64,000 nt of DNA from Perkinsus marinus ATCC 50983 (taxonomy: Eukaryota; Perkinsozoa; Perkinsida; Perkinsidae): NCBI RefSeq assembly GCF_000006405.1, contig NW_003207677.1, forward strand, positions 26,618-90,617, written 5' to 3'. The notes beneath the pieces are model-generated. The model did not search any database. It was not told where the DNA came from and saw nothing but the letters and a program-made list of their open reading frames with translations. Positions within the stretch are counted from its first letter, which is position 1. The number at the start of each line of letters is the position of its first letter. Both the position numbers and the translations under genes were made by a program. Shown here in pieces: positions 1 through 12,002 of this stretch.

Positions 1-3000
1 AGCCTCCGCGGCCACATGAGCGCTTTCTGCCCTCTTCCGACCCAACCGTGCCGCATGCCTCTCCAGCTTAGACTTCCTATTCGCTTCCATCTGCTGTTCA
101 ACTCTCCTCTCGCGAGCCTCAACCTCAGCTAATACTCTATTTCGGTACTTGTCGAAATTCCCGCCGAATCGCCATACCGTACCATCAGAACAAATCCACA
201 TCTCGCAATCTAAGCTCTTGATCAGCCTAGCATCATGGGAAACCACGACCACGCCCCCATCCTGAAAAACAACCAGTACCAACACTACCACCAACAACAA
301 CCTTCCCACGTACGTATTCCTCCAAACTGTCAATGAGAGCCTCCACGGTCTCGATATCCAAGTGATTCGTAGGCTCATCGAGAATGAGAAGATGAGGCGC
401 TCGCAGGCCCAGGAGGGCGAACGCTACACGAGCCTTCTGCCCACCCGACAGATTACCAATATGTTTCACGTGTGACTCAGACGGCAGGCCGTAACGACCC
501 AAGATCTGACGGGCCTTTTCGGGGGTCTTCACTGCTTCTGCACCAGGGAGGCCTCGTCCCACTTGCAGTATTTGCTCCACTGGAGTGAGCGCAAGGTCCA
601 ACTTTTCCTCAAAATGCTGGGAGAAGAGCTCCACCCTAAGGCCGTGGTTGGCCATGATCTCGCCCTCAGTAGGCTCCAGCTCAGAAGTGAGAAGTTTGAG
701 GAAAGTCGACTTGCCCGAACCGTTAGCACCAACTACTGCAATCCTCGAGGTGCAATCAACACCGAATTCGACATGGTTCAGGATGAACGGTGTCTTCCCA
801 GAATAGGAGAAGGACACATCCCGAAGCCCCAGCCCTCCGAGACGATCATCTTGCCCCTGGCCCTTGAGGTTAAACTTAACCCTGTATTCGACCGGCTTGG
901 TGATATGAGCCTTCTTCTTCAACAGAGCCTCGCGGTCCGCCTTGCTCTTGCAGTTCTTCAACTGCCGTTGGAGCAAATCCCACTCCTTAGTTTGCTTAGC
1001 AAACTGCTGTTCGTGCATCCTTTGAAAGTCAGTGTAGCCTCCACGGTACCTACAGAGGATTCCAAGTCCTACTAGAAGAGGGAATTTGAGATCCATCCTA
1101 CTGCAACAACTTCTTATTCTCCACTGAGATGATATCAGTACAGACGCTGTCCAGGAAGTCTGCATCGTGGCTAACGACGAGGACAGTGAAGGGATACTCT
1201 TCAGCCAAGTAGTGGTCCAACCTAAACGTGGGAAAATGCACACATAGTCAACCACGCGTGTTGATGAAGGAATTTGCCGAAAAAAATTTCATTGATTCTT
1301 CCACCCATAGTCATGTGATGTAGCCAAGCACACTAGCCACAAGTACCGCAAGGGAACTCACCACAAGACCGCATCAAGATCCAAATGGTTGGTAGGTTCA
1401 TCCAACATCAGCAGCTTAGGTTGCATGAACAATGCCCTAGCTAGTGATACTCGCATACGCCAACCTCCCGAAAACTGCCGTACTGGCTTCTCCTGGTCTC
1501 TGAAGACCACACAGTGCACACACCCACGACTTCAATGCTATTACTCTGGGGTGAAGCCAAGACCAGCCAGGATCTTCCTAACCTTAGCCTCCTGCTTATC
1601 AGCCTCCCGAGCAGAGAGGTCTTTAATGATCTCCTCGAGCTGATCCTGCAGTTTGAGGATGCTCTCAGTATCAGCGGCCTTAGCCTCGTCATCAGCCGCC
1701 TCGTCCAACTGTTTCATTATATCCTCCTCCGCCTTCATCAACTTCACTGTAGTAGCATCAGCACTAAGGACCTCGTCAATGACCTTTGAGTCCGTGGCAT
1801 GAGCCTCTTGTTCCACCAGGAACACATCCCATGATTCCGACACCGGAATGGCCCCGTGCTGGATATGCCTCAACAACGTGGTCTTACCATAACCATTAGG
1901 GCCAAGCAGACCATATCTGACAACAATAAATACATACCGCACCTCGATGAAATTCCGCCGCCCTCACCTGTGGCCCTGTACTATCCTAAAACTAGCGTCC
2001 ACGAACAACTGTTGCCGCGGTGCGGAGATGTTCAGGCCTTCTACTGTAAGTGCATTATCATCGCATTTGATGCCTCCCTCTGGCACGGACATAGAATAGG
2101 CCTCTAGGCCGGTCGGGGGGACGTACCTGCATAAGGAAATGGTCCTCTGAGGGTATCGCCAGGCCAAGGCCTACCCAGCTCTGATGTTTTCTACTCTCCT
2201 TTTCTCGTTGGCCTCCTGCTCAGCCACCAGCGTGGCAGTATCAGTGGCTTGCTTTTTTATTTGCGACAACAACAACTTCGTACACATAGTATGTGTGAAA
2301 TCAGGGCGGACAAAGATGAGTCGGCCCGCAGTGCCTATCAATACCATCACCGACCCAAGTCGACAGGAATGGTCTACTACCCAGCCTGACGTCCACGTAG
2401 GGGAGCTCATCGTGAATGTCCTCTTGCTTGGGAACTTGGACATCAGCATAGTTCACGAGGCGAACGTGGCTGATGCTAGGGTCGCCAGTATAGGAGACCA
2501 CATCATCGAAAGCGTACCTAGGGAGCCCACCATAGTAGCAATAATAGTAGTGGGAAGTGATCCAAACCTTACTCTCTGAATTTGAGCTTTCGAGGCTGCT
2601 CGCCCTCCTTAGTCGGCAATACCTCATCAGTGACCGTAGCGGCTTCTTCCTCATCGGGATCATACACCAGCGTAATGATCTGCAGTTACGGTAAGCATAA
2701 ACACTACCAACACCCGCGCTGTACCTGGGACGTCAGTCTGAGTCGAAGTGTGACACTTTCTGTGGTCTGAGGACACTGGACAAAACCAAAGCCCAGGGTG
2801 GACCGGAAGTCGCCCATATTGGTGAAGATACATTCAGAGCTCTTCCCAAATACCCTTGTACCTCCAGTGGGCCTCACTTTACTCACCTGAGCATAGCAAT
2901 GACTCTGCCTAGAAAAAGGGGAAGGATGGTATTACGAAAGTAGCATCCTTGCCGTCAATAACCTCAACACGTTCACTAAGGGCCTGTATAACGTCCCTTC

Positions 3001-3127
3001 GGTTGAGCATGTTCCCAGCCCCATCCATAACGAAGTCGTTGGGGAAAGCATCCTCGTCCATCTCAGCGGCCCTTCTTTGGTCAGGGGTCAACTTAGCGGC
3101 TTTCTTTGCCTTGGCAGCTTTTCCCAT
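1..3127 (-). CDS. ABC-F family ATPase (ABCF1/GCN20-like), 3' end missing
   Basis: Soluble twin-cassette ATPase of the ABC-F family, which acts on ribosomes in translation and has no membrane domain. The start is at 3127, giving [12 protein letters not shown] and a Lys-rich and acidic N-terminal extension (about 3127-2300). The first cassette has Walker [10 protein letters not shown] (near 1890, Thr in place of the usual Ser), then a charged helical insert, signature FSGGW (near 1460) and Walker [13 protein letters not shown] (near 1400). The second has Walker [10 protein letters not shown] (near 710), signature [10 protein letters not shown] (near 440), Walker [13 protein letters not shown] (near 375) and an H-loop VVSHD on each side. 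The C-terminal tail is basic and coiled ([17 protein letters not shown]) and leaves the window at base 1. Several short introns split the frame, for example around 1200-1370, 1500-1540 and 1945-1965. The GKAAK N-terminus and C-terminal [10 protein letters not shown] resemble ABCF1 more than ABCF2, but the subfamily call is an inference. Confidence 0.9.
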
Positions 3128-3928
3128 GATGATAGCTGTCGAGTTGATGCACAAACTAATCCGAAACACGTCTTCCCTCCTCCTACTGGTAACGAAACAC
3201 TTATACGATGGTAAATGCTTTCCAAATGTCCACTCTGAGCTTACACCTGCTCAGATTTGAAAAATGCAGAACAAAACGCGCTTCGCTCCGCCTTCCGCGC
3301 AAGATCCATTCCAGCATCGCCGATCGATCGCCCTTTGAATGGACAGCCTTCTGTACTACTATGGTGGCGATGGTGCCACGTACTACTGCCCTAGCTGCAC
3401 TGGAGCCACTGGGCTCACATGTCTCGGCCACAGGTCAACGTCCCCACGCAGGAGAGGGGCTGTGCAGAAGGAACACACCTTTGCTGAAGTAAAAGAATCG
3501 TTACCATTCCTTTTCCACATCATACTGTCCTTAGGCCATGGCTATGTACGAGAGAGGAGTAGGACCAATGTCGACCAATACTCCTGGCTGCAGACGTGGG
3601 TACATGTCCTTCGCGACCTCCTCTCGGAAGGCCAAACCTACCATCACTGAGGCTGCCAGTGGACTTCGGTAAGTCCTTCCTTACAGTGAGCTCTCCAAAG
3701 GTCCCTTTAGTACGCATCGTCCTACCTTTTTCGATGACTGTCGATCCTGTAGCCCAGTAAAGCGTCCCTCTAGCCGGGCAACTACCAGCCCTTACGGTAA
3801 GGGCGGGTTGCATTCATCGTGTAGTCTCTATTGCCTTCAGCATCGACCCCAAGTAGAAGTGGCTCGAGGACCTCCTTTCGGCCGAGGTAAGAGTGTCTTT
3901 ATCCGAGTTAGGTCACCTTCCCTACACG

Positions 3929-4072
3929 CAGTGGTGGCAACATGAAAATTCTGAGGAAATTTTCGGAATTCTCGTTGATTTCTGTACTTTTCTACCCGAA
4001 GTCGTACGTAAACTGCCATAATTAGTGAAGAAACTCTCGAGCTGAGGAAAGCCAACACATACTCCAGCACTG
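3929..4072 (+). repeat. MITE-1 copy a
   Basis: Copy of the dispersed MITE described best at 59610-59803. It shares the internal block 'aaaattctgaggaaatt', a Tyr/Pro-like block 'ctgtacttttctacccga' and the 3' end 'catactccagcactg', a diverged form of the terminal repeat. Confidence 0.7.
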
Positions 4073-4297
4073 TCAGTGCCAAGCTCAGGTCTGCCGCACC
4101 GGCCATTATCAACTCGCGTCGGCTTCGGACCAGATCAGCATCGGGGCCGACCCATAGTAGGAGGAGTAGACGGGTGGAGCCTCCAGAGTCCGATGGCTTC
4201 CCTTGGTGGGCTACTGCCTTCCCTATTGATCCACACACGTGGGACGCTACGCCGAATTATGCAGAGCTGGAAAGGGCCAATGACTGGCCAGAGGTGG

Positions 4298-4318
4298 ACC
4301 CGGGGATCGAACCCGGGT
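4298..4318 (-). other. tRNA T-arm-like hairpin
   Basis: On the minus strand the stem ccggg / loop ttcgatc / stem cccgg is a perfect T-arm and polymerase III B-box, extended by two more pairs. No acceptor stem, D-arm or anticodon arm could be found around it, so it is not a tRNA gene. The same motif recurs inside short introns elsewhere in the window. Confidence 0.65.
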
Positions 4319-4619
4319 CGCCAGCTGAGAATGGTAAACCTGCCAGGACTCGGATGTTTTACAAACCATCCCGATTCAGAATCCTCACCATCGGAAATCC
4401 CAGTACGCGATTCAAGTGCAGTAGAGGGAGAGCATTATCAGCGCTGTCCTTTGCGCAACGAGATCACGCCTGAGGGAAGGTTTAACGAACTACATCGCTC
4501 ACTGTTGAAGTCCCACTTGCGCTGTATCATATCAGGACTTTTGGACCATGTACTGGGCTGGTCCATGGCATGCTGGTGATAATATCCCCTATTAGGATCT
4601 TATCACTAACGCGGATCAA

Positions 4620-5974
4620 GTATCGTTGTTGCTCCTGTTGGAGCTGGAGGAAGATGCCTCTCGCCTGGCAGCAGTCGAGAGGGCTTATTCGGCTTACATT
4701 CATAATGAAGTAGGAATGGCCAATTCGAAAAGGGCGTCACTTGATCGTCCTCTTCAGAGAGCTGACGAGTTTGCAGAGGCCCTTAGGCAAGTAGTATCGT
4801 TGATTTGACTCCATGTGTGCATGCTTTACTGAGTACCGTAACTGCCTGTAGTTGACCAATGGTGAAGATGAATGCCCTCTATAGCCAATATTCATATCAT
4901 GTTATTATTACCATCACCAGTACTCCTGGTCCTAGGCTTATCGGTTTCGATAGGCCTCAAGCTGCCGGGTCCAGCCTTGAGGCGCATCATAGACTCTGAG
5001 GGCATCTCCGACAACGTAATCGACTGAGCCTTAGCTTTGTCAAGTGTTGCTATACCAGATCGGTGCTAATTTCATGGAAGTCGAACCACGACATGATGAA
5101 TCGGCAGATTTTGAAGAGGAGGAAGATGATGATGATGATAGTGAGGACGAGGAAGCAGTGGTTGAGTTGCCTCTAGCGATGAGCATTCTGAGTACGGCAG
5201 TTTGGAGGCAATTCTTTACATGATTTGTATTATTAGACGTTGCCCGTCCAGCGCCGTCTCACAGCGACTGGGATAGGGGGAGAGTGCCAGGTAGCATGAA
5301 GGTATCAGTTTTGTCGAGGAGGGTAAGTTTCTGTCAGCCAACGAGCTCATGATGGATACTACTACTACAACAGCACCACCTGTGGGGACCGCCTCTCTGG
5401 TGCAGAGACAACAAAGTGAATATCCACTAGTGCTAGCCCGGTCGACCTGTAACTGGTCTCAGATTCCGCGCCAAGATCGTCGGCATCTGATCCAGGGGAA
5501 ACGCTGAAGTCAATAGTTGCATGGGTGAGTGAAAGTATCTTGGACGGATTGAGATCCATACGGCTTGTCAGTGCTCTAATATTTGGTTCATCTCCCTTGC
5601 TGCCATTGGTGCTTACTTTGCCTACGATAGAGTACACGACCAAGACAGACGGACTAAAGCCATCATAGCTCCGAATGAAGGCAGGCCCCCTCCCTCGTTG
5701 GGCGCATTGCCAGTAGTGTTCTCTATGTTCAGCCTGCTTCGTCTCTACCCCACCATTGCTGGTGTCGGTCGTGGACAATGATGAGCGGCCTCTTGAGACT
5801 ATGAGTGATGTGTGCTGGATGAGCTCAAGGCCAACAGGCTTGATCGCCGAGGATTACAACGGGCCCACTTCGAAAGTTGTGGATGATTGTTTAAGAAGGG
5901 TAGGCTGTCACTGTGAATATCGAGAATTGGAAAAGGAGTGGTATCGAATAGTTTTTGTGAAGTCACCCGTATAG
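4620..5974 (+). CDS. Hypothetical protein, acidic segment
   Basis: Unrecognised. Open stretches flanked by GT-AG sites suggest a multi-exon plus-strand gene. The first (4620-4795) encodes LLLLELEEDASRLAAVERAY and continues as a charged, helical segment ending before a gtagta donor. A second (about 4925-5030) reads LLVLGLSVSIGLKLPGPALR. A third (5060-5200) contains an acidic run EEEEDDDDDSEDEE. The last (5756-5974) reads VVDNDERPLETMSDVCWMSS, continues to FVKSPV and ends at a TGA. Exon phases were not all reconciled, and both the start and the unity of the gene are uncertain. Nothing in it points to a function. Confidence 0.35.
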
Positions 5975-6085
5975 GAGTCACCGATTAACAAAGAAGTCGT
6001 GAATGTCAGTCTAGTTGGAAAGTAATTTGACTCCTTTTTTCCAGATGGAGCCGTCTACTTTCCCTGAACACCACCATGCTGAACA

Positions 6086-6448
6086 CTATCTATTGACACC
6101 TCGCTCTGAGAGATTCTCCGCATTCACAGCTGCTTGAGGACAGCTGTTCATCATGAGATGCTTATGGTCGTTGATGCAGTTGCTGTTGTTGAGTTTAGCA
6201 GTCACTATAGGGGAGTCAGATTGAACGAACTGAGCATCTCCGAATTCGATCGTTGGGCCTTCGGCTGACATCTCTGGTCGTTTGAAGTTACCATTTCCAA
6301 TCACTTGGTGTTTTTCACACGAGAATTGTGGGGAAGTGAGACACGCGTCTTTGAATGGCTTTTTTCTAGCTATAGGCTGAGTATGTGGCAGCCTTGGTGG
6401 ATCAAGGGTGTATAAAGCCAGTATTATTTTTCCGATCGTTTTGACCAT
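6086..6448 (-). CDS. Small hypothetical protein with possible signal peptide
   Basis: A single 120-codon open frame beginning MVKTIGKIILALYTL, which could act as a short hydrophobic signal or anchor, followed by a polar stretch with two cysteines (around residues 36 and 44) and no recognisable domain. It has no introns, unlike most neighbours, and no sequence feature confirms that it is expressed. It may be chance. Confidence 0.3.
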   Translation of the reverse strand: MVKTIGKIILALYTLDPPRLPHTQPIARKKPFKDACLTSPQFSCEKHQVIGNGNFKRPEMSAEGPTIEFGDAQFVQSDSPIVTAKLNNSNCINDHKHLMMNSCPQAAVNAENLSERGVNR

Positions 6449-6723
6449 TAACTATTCCAATTCGCATGCAGTATGATATCGGTAACACTCTACACTCCTA
6501 CCAACGTGTTGTTATCTTCTACTTAGAGCGCCACCCAACTTCAATGAGAATATCTAATGTTAATCTGCCAATTCACTGTGAACGTTCTTTCCTCTATGGA
6601 ATGGATCTTTTGAGCATGAGCAGACGCAAGTCATAGGAATAGCCACTTAGGAAAATTGTAGCGAGAAACAGCAGTAACATCAGTATCAAGTGTAGCGATT
6701 ATCGTTATGCACAGTGCTGCAGT

Positions 6724-7350
6724 CTACTTCTGCTTTTTCGGATCCTTGGGCATGTACTCGTCAGTATCGACTACCAGTGTGACTGGTCCGTCGTTGTTCA
6801 AGGAAACATCTAATTCAACATCAATGCAAGCAACCTAGTGACATGAACTCACCCATATTAGCACCAAAGATGCCAGTCTGTACAGCAGTGTCACCCTTAG
6901 AGTCACCATACTCAGCTCTACAGCGTCTGACGAACTCATCATACATCGGCTCGGCATCGTTGGGGCCCATCGCTAGTCTGTAGTCGGGCTTGTTACCCTA
7001 CCAGTGGCATTTAAAATGCCGTTACCATTGAGTATGCTGACCTTGCGCAGAAGTCCAAACAGTGTGAACTGTGATATAACGAGAAGCTGATAGTCCTTAT
7101 CGGTCACTGAGGCCCTCCATGCAGTTCCCTTATCGTCATCCCATAGACGGACCTTCATGCACTTCCGCACGCAGTAGTCCAGCTCCTCCCTAAGGAATAC
7201 TCGTCATTAGTACATCACATAATGTGTCACTTACATGGTGTCGGTTTCTTTGATGCCAACTAACAGTACCAAACCTCTACCGATCTTACCAACGACGTTG
7301 TTCTCTACGGTAACGCTAGCTTGAGTGACTCGTTGGATGACGACTCTCAT
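6724..7350 (-). CDS. DTD1: D-aminoacyl-tRNA deacylase
   Basis: Homodimeric cytosolic editing enzyme that removes D-amino acids (classically D-Tyr) from tRNA. The start at 7350 gives [15 protein letters not shown], the standard N-terminus of the family. It continues with [32 protein letters not shown] (the active-site SQFTL motif), [20 protein letters not shown], and near the end [12 protein letters not shown] (the cross-subunit GPxT motif). It ends with a Lys-rich tail and TAG at 6724. Three short introns fit this reading: about 7188-7235, one ending at 6996, and about 6810-6853. After splicing the length is about 150 residues, normal for DTD. Both catalytic motifs are intact, so an active enzyme is expected. 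Confidence 0.92.
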
Positions 7351-7559
7351 CACGACTACGTCAGAAAGGAAACTATCGGTGTCGTTGAAGACCGCCACTA
7401 CTAAACTCAATCCCTAGTTCGACAGAAAAGACACGCAAGGCACGATTACACTCGTACCGTAAAAAGAATACATTCTACTCAACAGAGCAACTTGATATCA
7501 AATTTGAGTTCAGAAAATACCAACACAATGATGACCACTTTTTCGCTCATAAAATCTTG

Positions 7560-7960
7560 CTACGAAGAAGACTCCTCTCGGGCTTCGAGTTCCTTTTTTT
7601 CTCTCTCGTATCGTTTCTTGTCGTCTTCGCTCAGTTTCACATAGTGAGCTTTCTCCTCATCCGAGAGCTGATCAAAAGGGCGTGCAAAATAGTGACACTG
7701 ACTGGGTCTTACATTTTTCCATTTTTCACCTAATTTTTTGGCAATATCTCCCAACTGTCTATTCTCAAACCCAAACTCTAGTTTGACTTTCTCTCTGTTT
7801 TCCTGAGCGAACATAAAGTACCTGAGTGAAAATAAACGCGATGTAACAGCTCCGATTCCTACGGTGTGAGAGCCCTTTTGACCTTGGGCTTCCCAGCGTC
7901 CTTCTTGGAGGTCTTCTTCCTCTCCTTACGCACCTTACTGACGTCCTTCTTAGGCGTCAT
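7560..7960 (-). CDS. Single HMG-box DNA-bending protein (Nhp6-like)
   Basis: Small chromatin protein with one HMG box, expected in the nucleus. The first exon (start at 7960, MTPKKDVSKVRKERKK) is strongly basic. Intron 1 is 7822-7862 (41 nt) and joins to PYFMFAQENREKVK. Intron 2 is 7668-7712 (45 nt); removing it restores the conserved box text GEKWKNLSDEEKAHY. If intron 2 is left in, the box is interrupted by 15 residues, although the frame stays open. The protein ends in a charged tail ELEAREESSS. Spliced length is about 104 residues, similar to yeast Nhp6 and dinoflagellate HMGB proteins. Confidence 0.85.
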
Positions 7961-8097
7961 CAACAACCACCTTTTAAGACAGTATCAGCGGACATCGTGG
8001 TAAACGGCATCGAATGGATACAGCGCAGGGCGAGCGAGATTTACACCAACCGTTGCGCACCTTCGGGAGTTTTCAATCGTCACTACTTCCGACATAC

Positions 8098-8995
8098 ATG
8101 ATTAGTGACTATCAAGCCGAGTACAGTTTGTCACTAAATGGGCCTCTGTGATCTGTTGTTAGTTTCGGCGAGGCCCACTTCATAGGGCTTTGGTGAGTTA
8201 CCATTACATGCCTGTACACAATCGGGATCAGCGGCGATCAACAACAACTACAGGAAGAGGAGGGTCCACGTACAAGGTAGTAGTATTACTATCGTCAATA
8301 CCGGAACGCTGACCAGGCTCAACGAATCATTGGCTCGGGGGCCTTCGGGGTCGTCTATGAGGCTAAAGTACAGGAGACTGGGGAGACCGTCGCTATCAAA
8401 AAAGTGTAGGGACACCTCGTGTAACCTCTCGGTGATGACCATAATAATCAGATTCCAAGATAAAAGGTTCAAGAACAGGGAACTGCCAACTTTGAAAGAT
8501 CTCAAGCATCCCAACGTCGTAGCGTTCAAGCATGCTTTTCACACTGCTGGAGAAAGCCCGAATGATCTGTAGGTTGCAAAAGGCGTTGCTTATTATTGCG
8601 GCCGCTCAGATATTTGAATCTTGTTACGGAATATGTCCCCGACAATCTGTACCAAGTGATGAAGTGAGAGTCCCTAAGTACGACTGTGTTAAACACTGAC
8701 TCGCAGGTATTATACTAAAGTGAAGACTTGTATGCCTTCACAGTTGATCAAACTGTATTCGTATCAAGTACTGCGGGCTGTGGGATATGTTAATGCTAAA
8801 GGATATGCTCATCGCGATATAAAGCCGCAGAATATTCTAGTCGATCCGCGCACACACACCATAAAATTATGCGATTTTGGATCGGCGAAGAAGCTCTCTA
8901 TGGGAGAGGACAATGTGGCATATATCTGCAGTCGGTTTTACAGAGCGCCTGAGCTTATTTTCGGCTCAACGGGATATACGTCCAAAGTAGTAGTG

Positions 8996-9035
<40 letters not shown>

Positions 9036-9036
9036 C

Positions 9037-9083
<47 letters not shown>

Positions 9084-9091
9084 AAGTAGTG

Positions 9092-9178
<87 letters not shown>

Positions 9179-9844
9179 TTGGTAGTAGTAGAAGTAGTTG
9201 TAGGAATAGTGGTAGTAGTAGTAGTAGTAATAGTAGTAGTAGTGGTATTAGTATTAGTAGTGATAACCGCACGCCACGTTATTACCCTTCAGGTTGATAT
9301 ATGGTCGACGGGCTGTGTTATTGCGGAGATGTGTCTTGGGTACCCTATTTTCTCAGGGGAAACCGGGGTCGACCAGTTGGTGGAGATAATCAAAGTCCTT
9401 GGCACTCCCACGGCGGAACAGGTAGGTCCTCAGGAAGTTCACATTGGTGTGGTATCATTATTGATCCAGGTTGCAGCTATGAATCCGAAATACAAGGATT
9501 TCAATCCCAATGCATTCCCTTGCATCAAACCGAAGGGGTTGGGCGTTGTCTTGCGAGGACACCCACAGGCAGACCGGGGCTTTGAGGCTCTCCTACGGGC
9601 ATTACTAAGATTCGAACCAGAAACGCGGATGTCTCCTATTTTGGCGTTGTCATTGGAATATTTCGATCAACTGAGATCACATAAGGATCTTGGTAAGGAG
9701 ATCGAGGAGGCTGGCGGACTACCAAAGGATCTCTTCAAATTCACCACGGAAGAGCTGGCTGAAGTTGGTGACCCTAGACGGCTGGCACCTCGTCGAGTTC
9801 ACGCCCCACAAATTGCCCTTGAGGGCACCCAAAGTCGACCCTAA
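8098..9844 (+). CDS. Glycogen synthase kinase 3-type Ser/Thr kinase
   Basis: CMGC-family kinase of the GSK3/shaggy type. Visible motifs in order: glycine loop [11 protein letters not shown] (near 8330), ATP lysine [17 protein letters not shown], catalytic loop HRDIKPQN (near 8815), DFGSAKKL, activation segment [13 protein letters not shown], then [13 protein letters not shown] after a long intron. The three residues that bind a priming phosphate in GSK3 (Arg of KNREL, Arg of HRD, Lys after DFGSA) and the activation-loop Tyr are all present. Introns fit around 8265-8305, 8407-8450 and 8570-8710. A further intron (about 8988-9293) is filled by a GTA microsatellite. The C-terminal lobe ends at TAA 9844. 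The first exons are not certain: an ATG at 8098 gives MISDYQAEY and may be the start. The C-terminal 40 residues are charged and unlike GSK3. Confidence 0.88.
8988..9260 (+). repeat. GTA/TAG trinucleotide microsatellite in a GSK3 intron
   Basis: About 270 bases of slightly impure gta repeats lie between the exons ending GYTSK and beginning VDIWSTG. The array starts exactly at the inferred donor (gtagta). It reads as an open poly-Val frame on the plus strand and poly-Leu on the minus strand, which explains the long low-complexity open frames here; these are not genes. Confidence 0.95.
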
Positions 9845-10640
9845 TCATAAGTCCAAGCTTAAACTATAGCGTGTAGGCGTTTTCTCTACTATTCCTTCTA
9901 CCTGAGAGCACTTAGTCTTGGATCGATTTTGTATAGTGTTGTTGTTGTTTTTGCCCTGATCATAATCATCCTCGTGGAGCTCCTCACGTCCACGAGGGCA
10001 GTCGAGTACAGAGTCACAAGATATATACAGTAAAACGCGCCTGCCGACCCTTTTTTTCACAACACACTGGGCAAGTTGCGTTTTAGAGGGGGGCAGTGTT
10101 TAGATTTTCGCTGTTATAGTAAGGCTTGTGAGAAGGGCCCACATGGAGGTTATGGAATATCTAGTATCACTTCAGTGTCCTACTGTTTTCTGCGGTGAAA
10201 GTCATTGAGGATTGAATTTAAATGCTAAGTACGGCTATCTGATGTTGTCAGAGAACTAGTGAACGAGGGAAGGTGTTGTGCACGCAAACTCAGGCCTTGC
10301 CGAGACCGTCTTCGAGTCGCCGTCTTCCTGGTGGATTCACTGTTATATATGCCACTGCTACTAGACAGTACCAGCGGCCTCAAGAGCTGTTAGGTTCACT
10401 CATGGGCGGGGGTTCAATCTACTCTACGACAGACTGATGTTGTCCGCCTTGAAGACCAGGATTGGGTTGAACTTGTGCTAGATATTCGAAATCTCGTTAC
10501 TTTGTAGTGTAGGCCCACCCGACACCGTTAGTGCGGGTTTATGGTCAATCAGTCCTGCTTGCTCCGCTCATAACAGAAGTCTTTTTGATCATAACAGCTG
10601 TTGCTGAGTGAACATGCATTGATTTCTGTGTCCCAGCGTT
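9845..10640. other. Intergenic, no gene seen
   Basis: Between the kinase stop and the next plausible exons I see no coding signal with conserved residues and no copy of the dispersed repeats. Short open frames here have no splice support. Confidence 0.5.
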
Positions 10641-10761
10641 TGGGAGATGTGTGAGATAGCAGTGGTGTTTAATCAGTATCTATGGAAACCTCTTCCCAGT
10701 CTGCCAAGACCAATGATTATGCTAGACCGAGCTTGCCTTCAGGTAAAGGAAGCTGGTAGTA

Positions 10762-12002
10762 GTGGTGAATGCTCACTGTACCGCTTCAGACGATATAGAT
10801 CCCTCCTGGCGAAACAAAGCAGTAGATGATGACCTTTCCCCTGCCTCGGTAACGTTCAGTGACTTTGACGGTGGCGCTGAGCTCGACGAACTCCCTGGAT
10901 GTAAACTGAGTTGCCATTGGGAGTGTTATTTTCCTCATGGTCTTGTTTAGATAGTGTGGACCCTTTCAAGAGGGCCAATAATCATCCTAACGCCCCCAGG
11001 AGCAGTAGGTGTGTTTACGGTGTTCTCATGTCACTTTCTCGGTCCTTCAGTGATCACCGCAATATTTCAACTGTTGACTCCTTGTCGAAAACAGCGGAGT
11101 CTGGCTGATATAAGGTATCAGGGAGCAGTGTCAACTATATGGTACGCATTCTGTTCAGGTTTAACATGATAGAGATAGTAATTCTTTACACTGCATGTGT
11201 AGTCGGCTTGGCAACTTTGACAGGCGCCTTGGTATTTTCTGATATCAGAGGCTGTGAGACAATGGCAGCGTTTGGAGGTCACTCGAGAGTACCTTTACAA
11301 TTGATTCCACTGATACCGTTAATTTCTCTTTTTTTCTAGGTATTTCGGATAGGCATGGTTATTGCTGCTCTTGGAATCGCTCCTGTGTGGGGATTCATAG
11401 CGGTCTACCTGTCTCAGCGGTCACCTCGTTCTCTCAGCAAGCTCACAGTGAGGTGTTCACTTTTATGCAACTTTGACGACTTCTTTTAGATACGAGTGGC
11501 TCTGTGGTTGGGCCTTATCAGCTCCGTTTGCCTCCTGGGTGTTGCGGCTGTACCAGTGAACTACTGGACCGAGCTGCATACATTTTTCTCGCAACTATCC
11601 TTTCTATGTGCTTCTGTTGCTTGTCTCCTCTTCTGTATTGCAGCCGCCCAAGTGGACTTACTCCCGAGGTCTGCTTTCATCGGAGTACGCGCTTTCCCCC
11701 GTTCCTTCACTACTGCTATTATACCACTTCAGTTACTCCTCTTGACTGGTGGCAGCGTGGTGCTATTGTTGAGCTATTTCATCACTAACGGTTACATGCC
11801 TGGAGTCTCCCTCAAGTGGCCGTTCTGTGTATGTCCCTTCACGGTCGTTTATCATTGTATGTTTCCTCTCTGGTCAGTTGTACACCAACGCGCAGTTCTT
11901 CACAGTTGCCATGTGTTTCGTCATCCCTATGTGCTTTGGACGATCAATTCACCGCGCCATTCACACAGTCGATTTCGCCCGAATGTGAGCAGTACTTGGT
12001 AG
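10762..12002 (+). CDS. Multi-pass membrane protein, perhaps Frag1/DRAM-like
   Basis: The exons encode an acidic N-terminus (DDDLSPASVTFSDFDGG) and then at least five hydrophobic segments: near 10990-11060 (GVFTVFSCHF), 11165-11235 (IEIVILYTACVVGLATLTGA), 11345-11400 (IGMVIAALGIAPVWGFIAVY), 11500-11560 (ALWLGLISSVCLLGVAAV) and 11590-11650. A further one, LLLLTGGSVVLLLSYFI, is near 11735. Introns of about 40-50 nt with gtaaac, gtgagg and similar donors fit at roughly 10905-10950 and 11450-11490. The order of helices, with WTELHTFFSQL between two of them, recalls the Frag1/DRAM/Sfk1 family, but no diagnostic motif was confirmed. The end of the gene is uncertain; reading may continue by another intron past 12002. 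Confidence 0.5.

Larger units (their letters stand above)
3128..4618. other. Weak region: possible minus-strand hypothetical exons
   Basis: No gene is recognised here. On the minus strand there are open stretches bounded by plausible GT-AG sites: 3530-3660, 3690-3780, 3790-3880 and 4075-4240. They could form a hypothetical gene, but the reading phase between them could not be settled. Part of the longest one (4030-4075) is simply the end of a dispersed MITE. A tRNA T-arm-like hairpin lies at 4298-4318. The plus-strand open frames here are no better supported. Confidence 0.3.

Noticed and set aside
563-1075. Plus-strand open frame of 170 codons
   Set aside because: It lies antisense to the ABC-F second cassette, whose motifs are all in the other strand; a shadow frame.
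8955-9272. Poly-Leu open frame on the minus strand
   Set aside because: It is the complement of the GTA microsatellite in the kinase intron.
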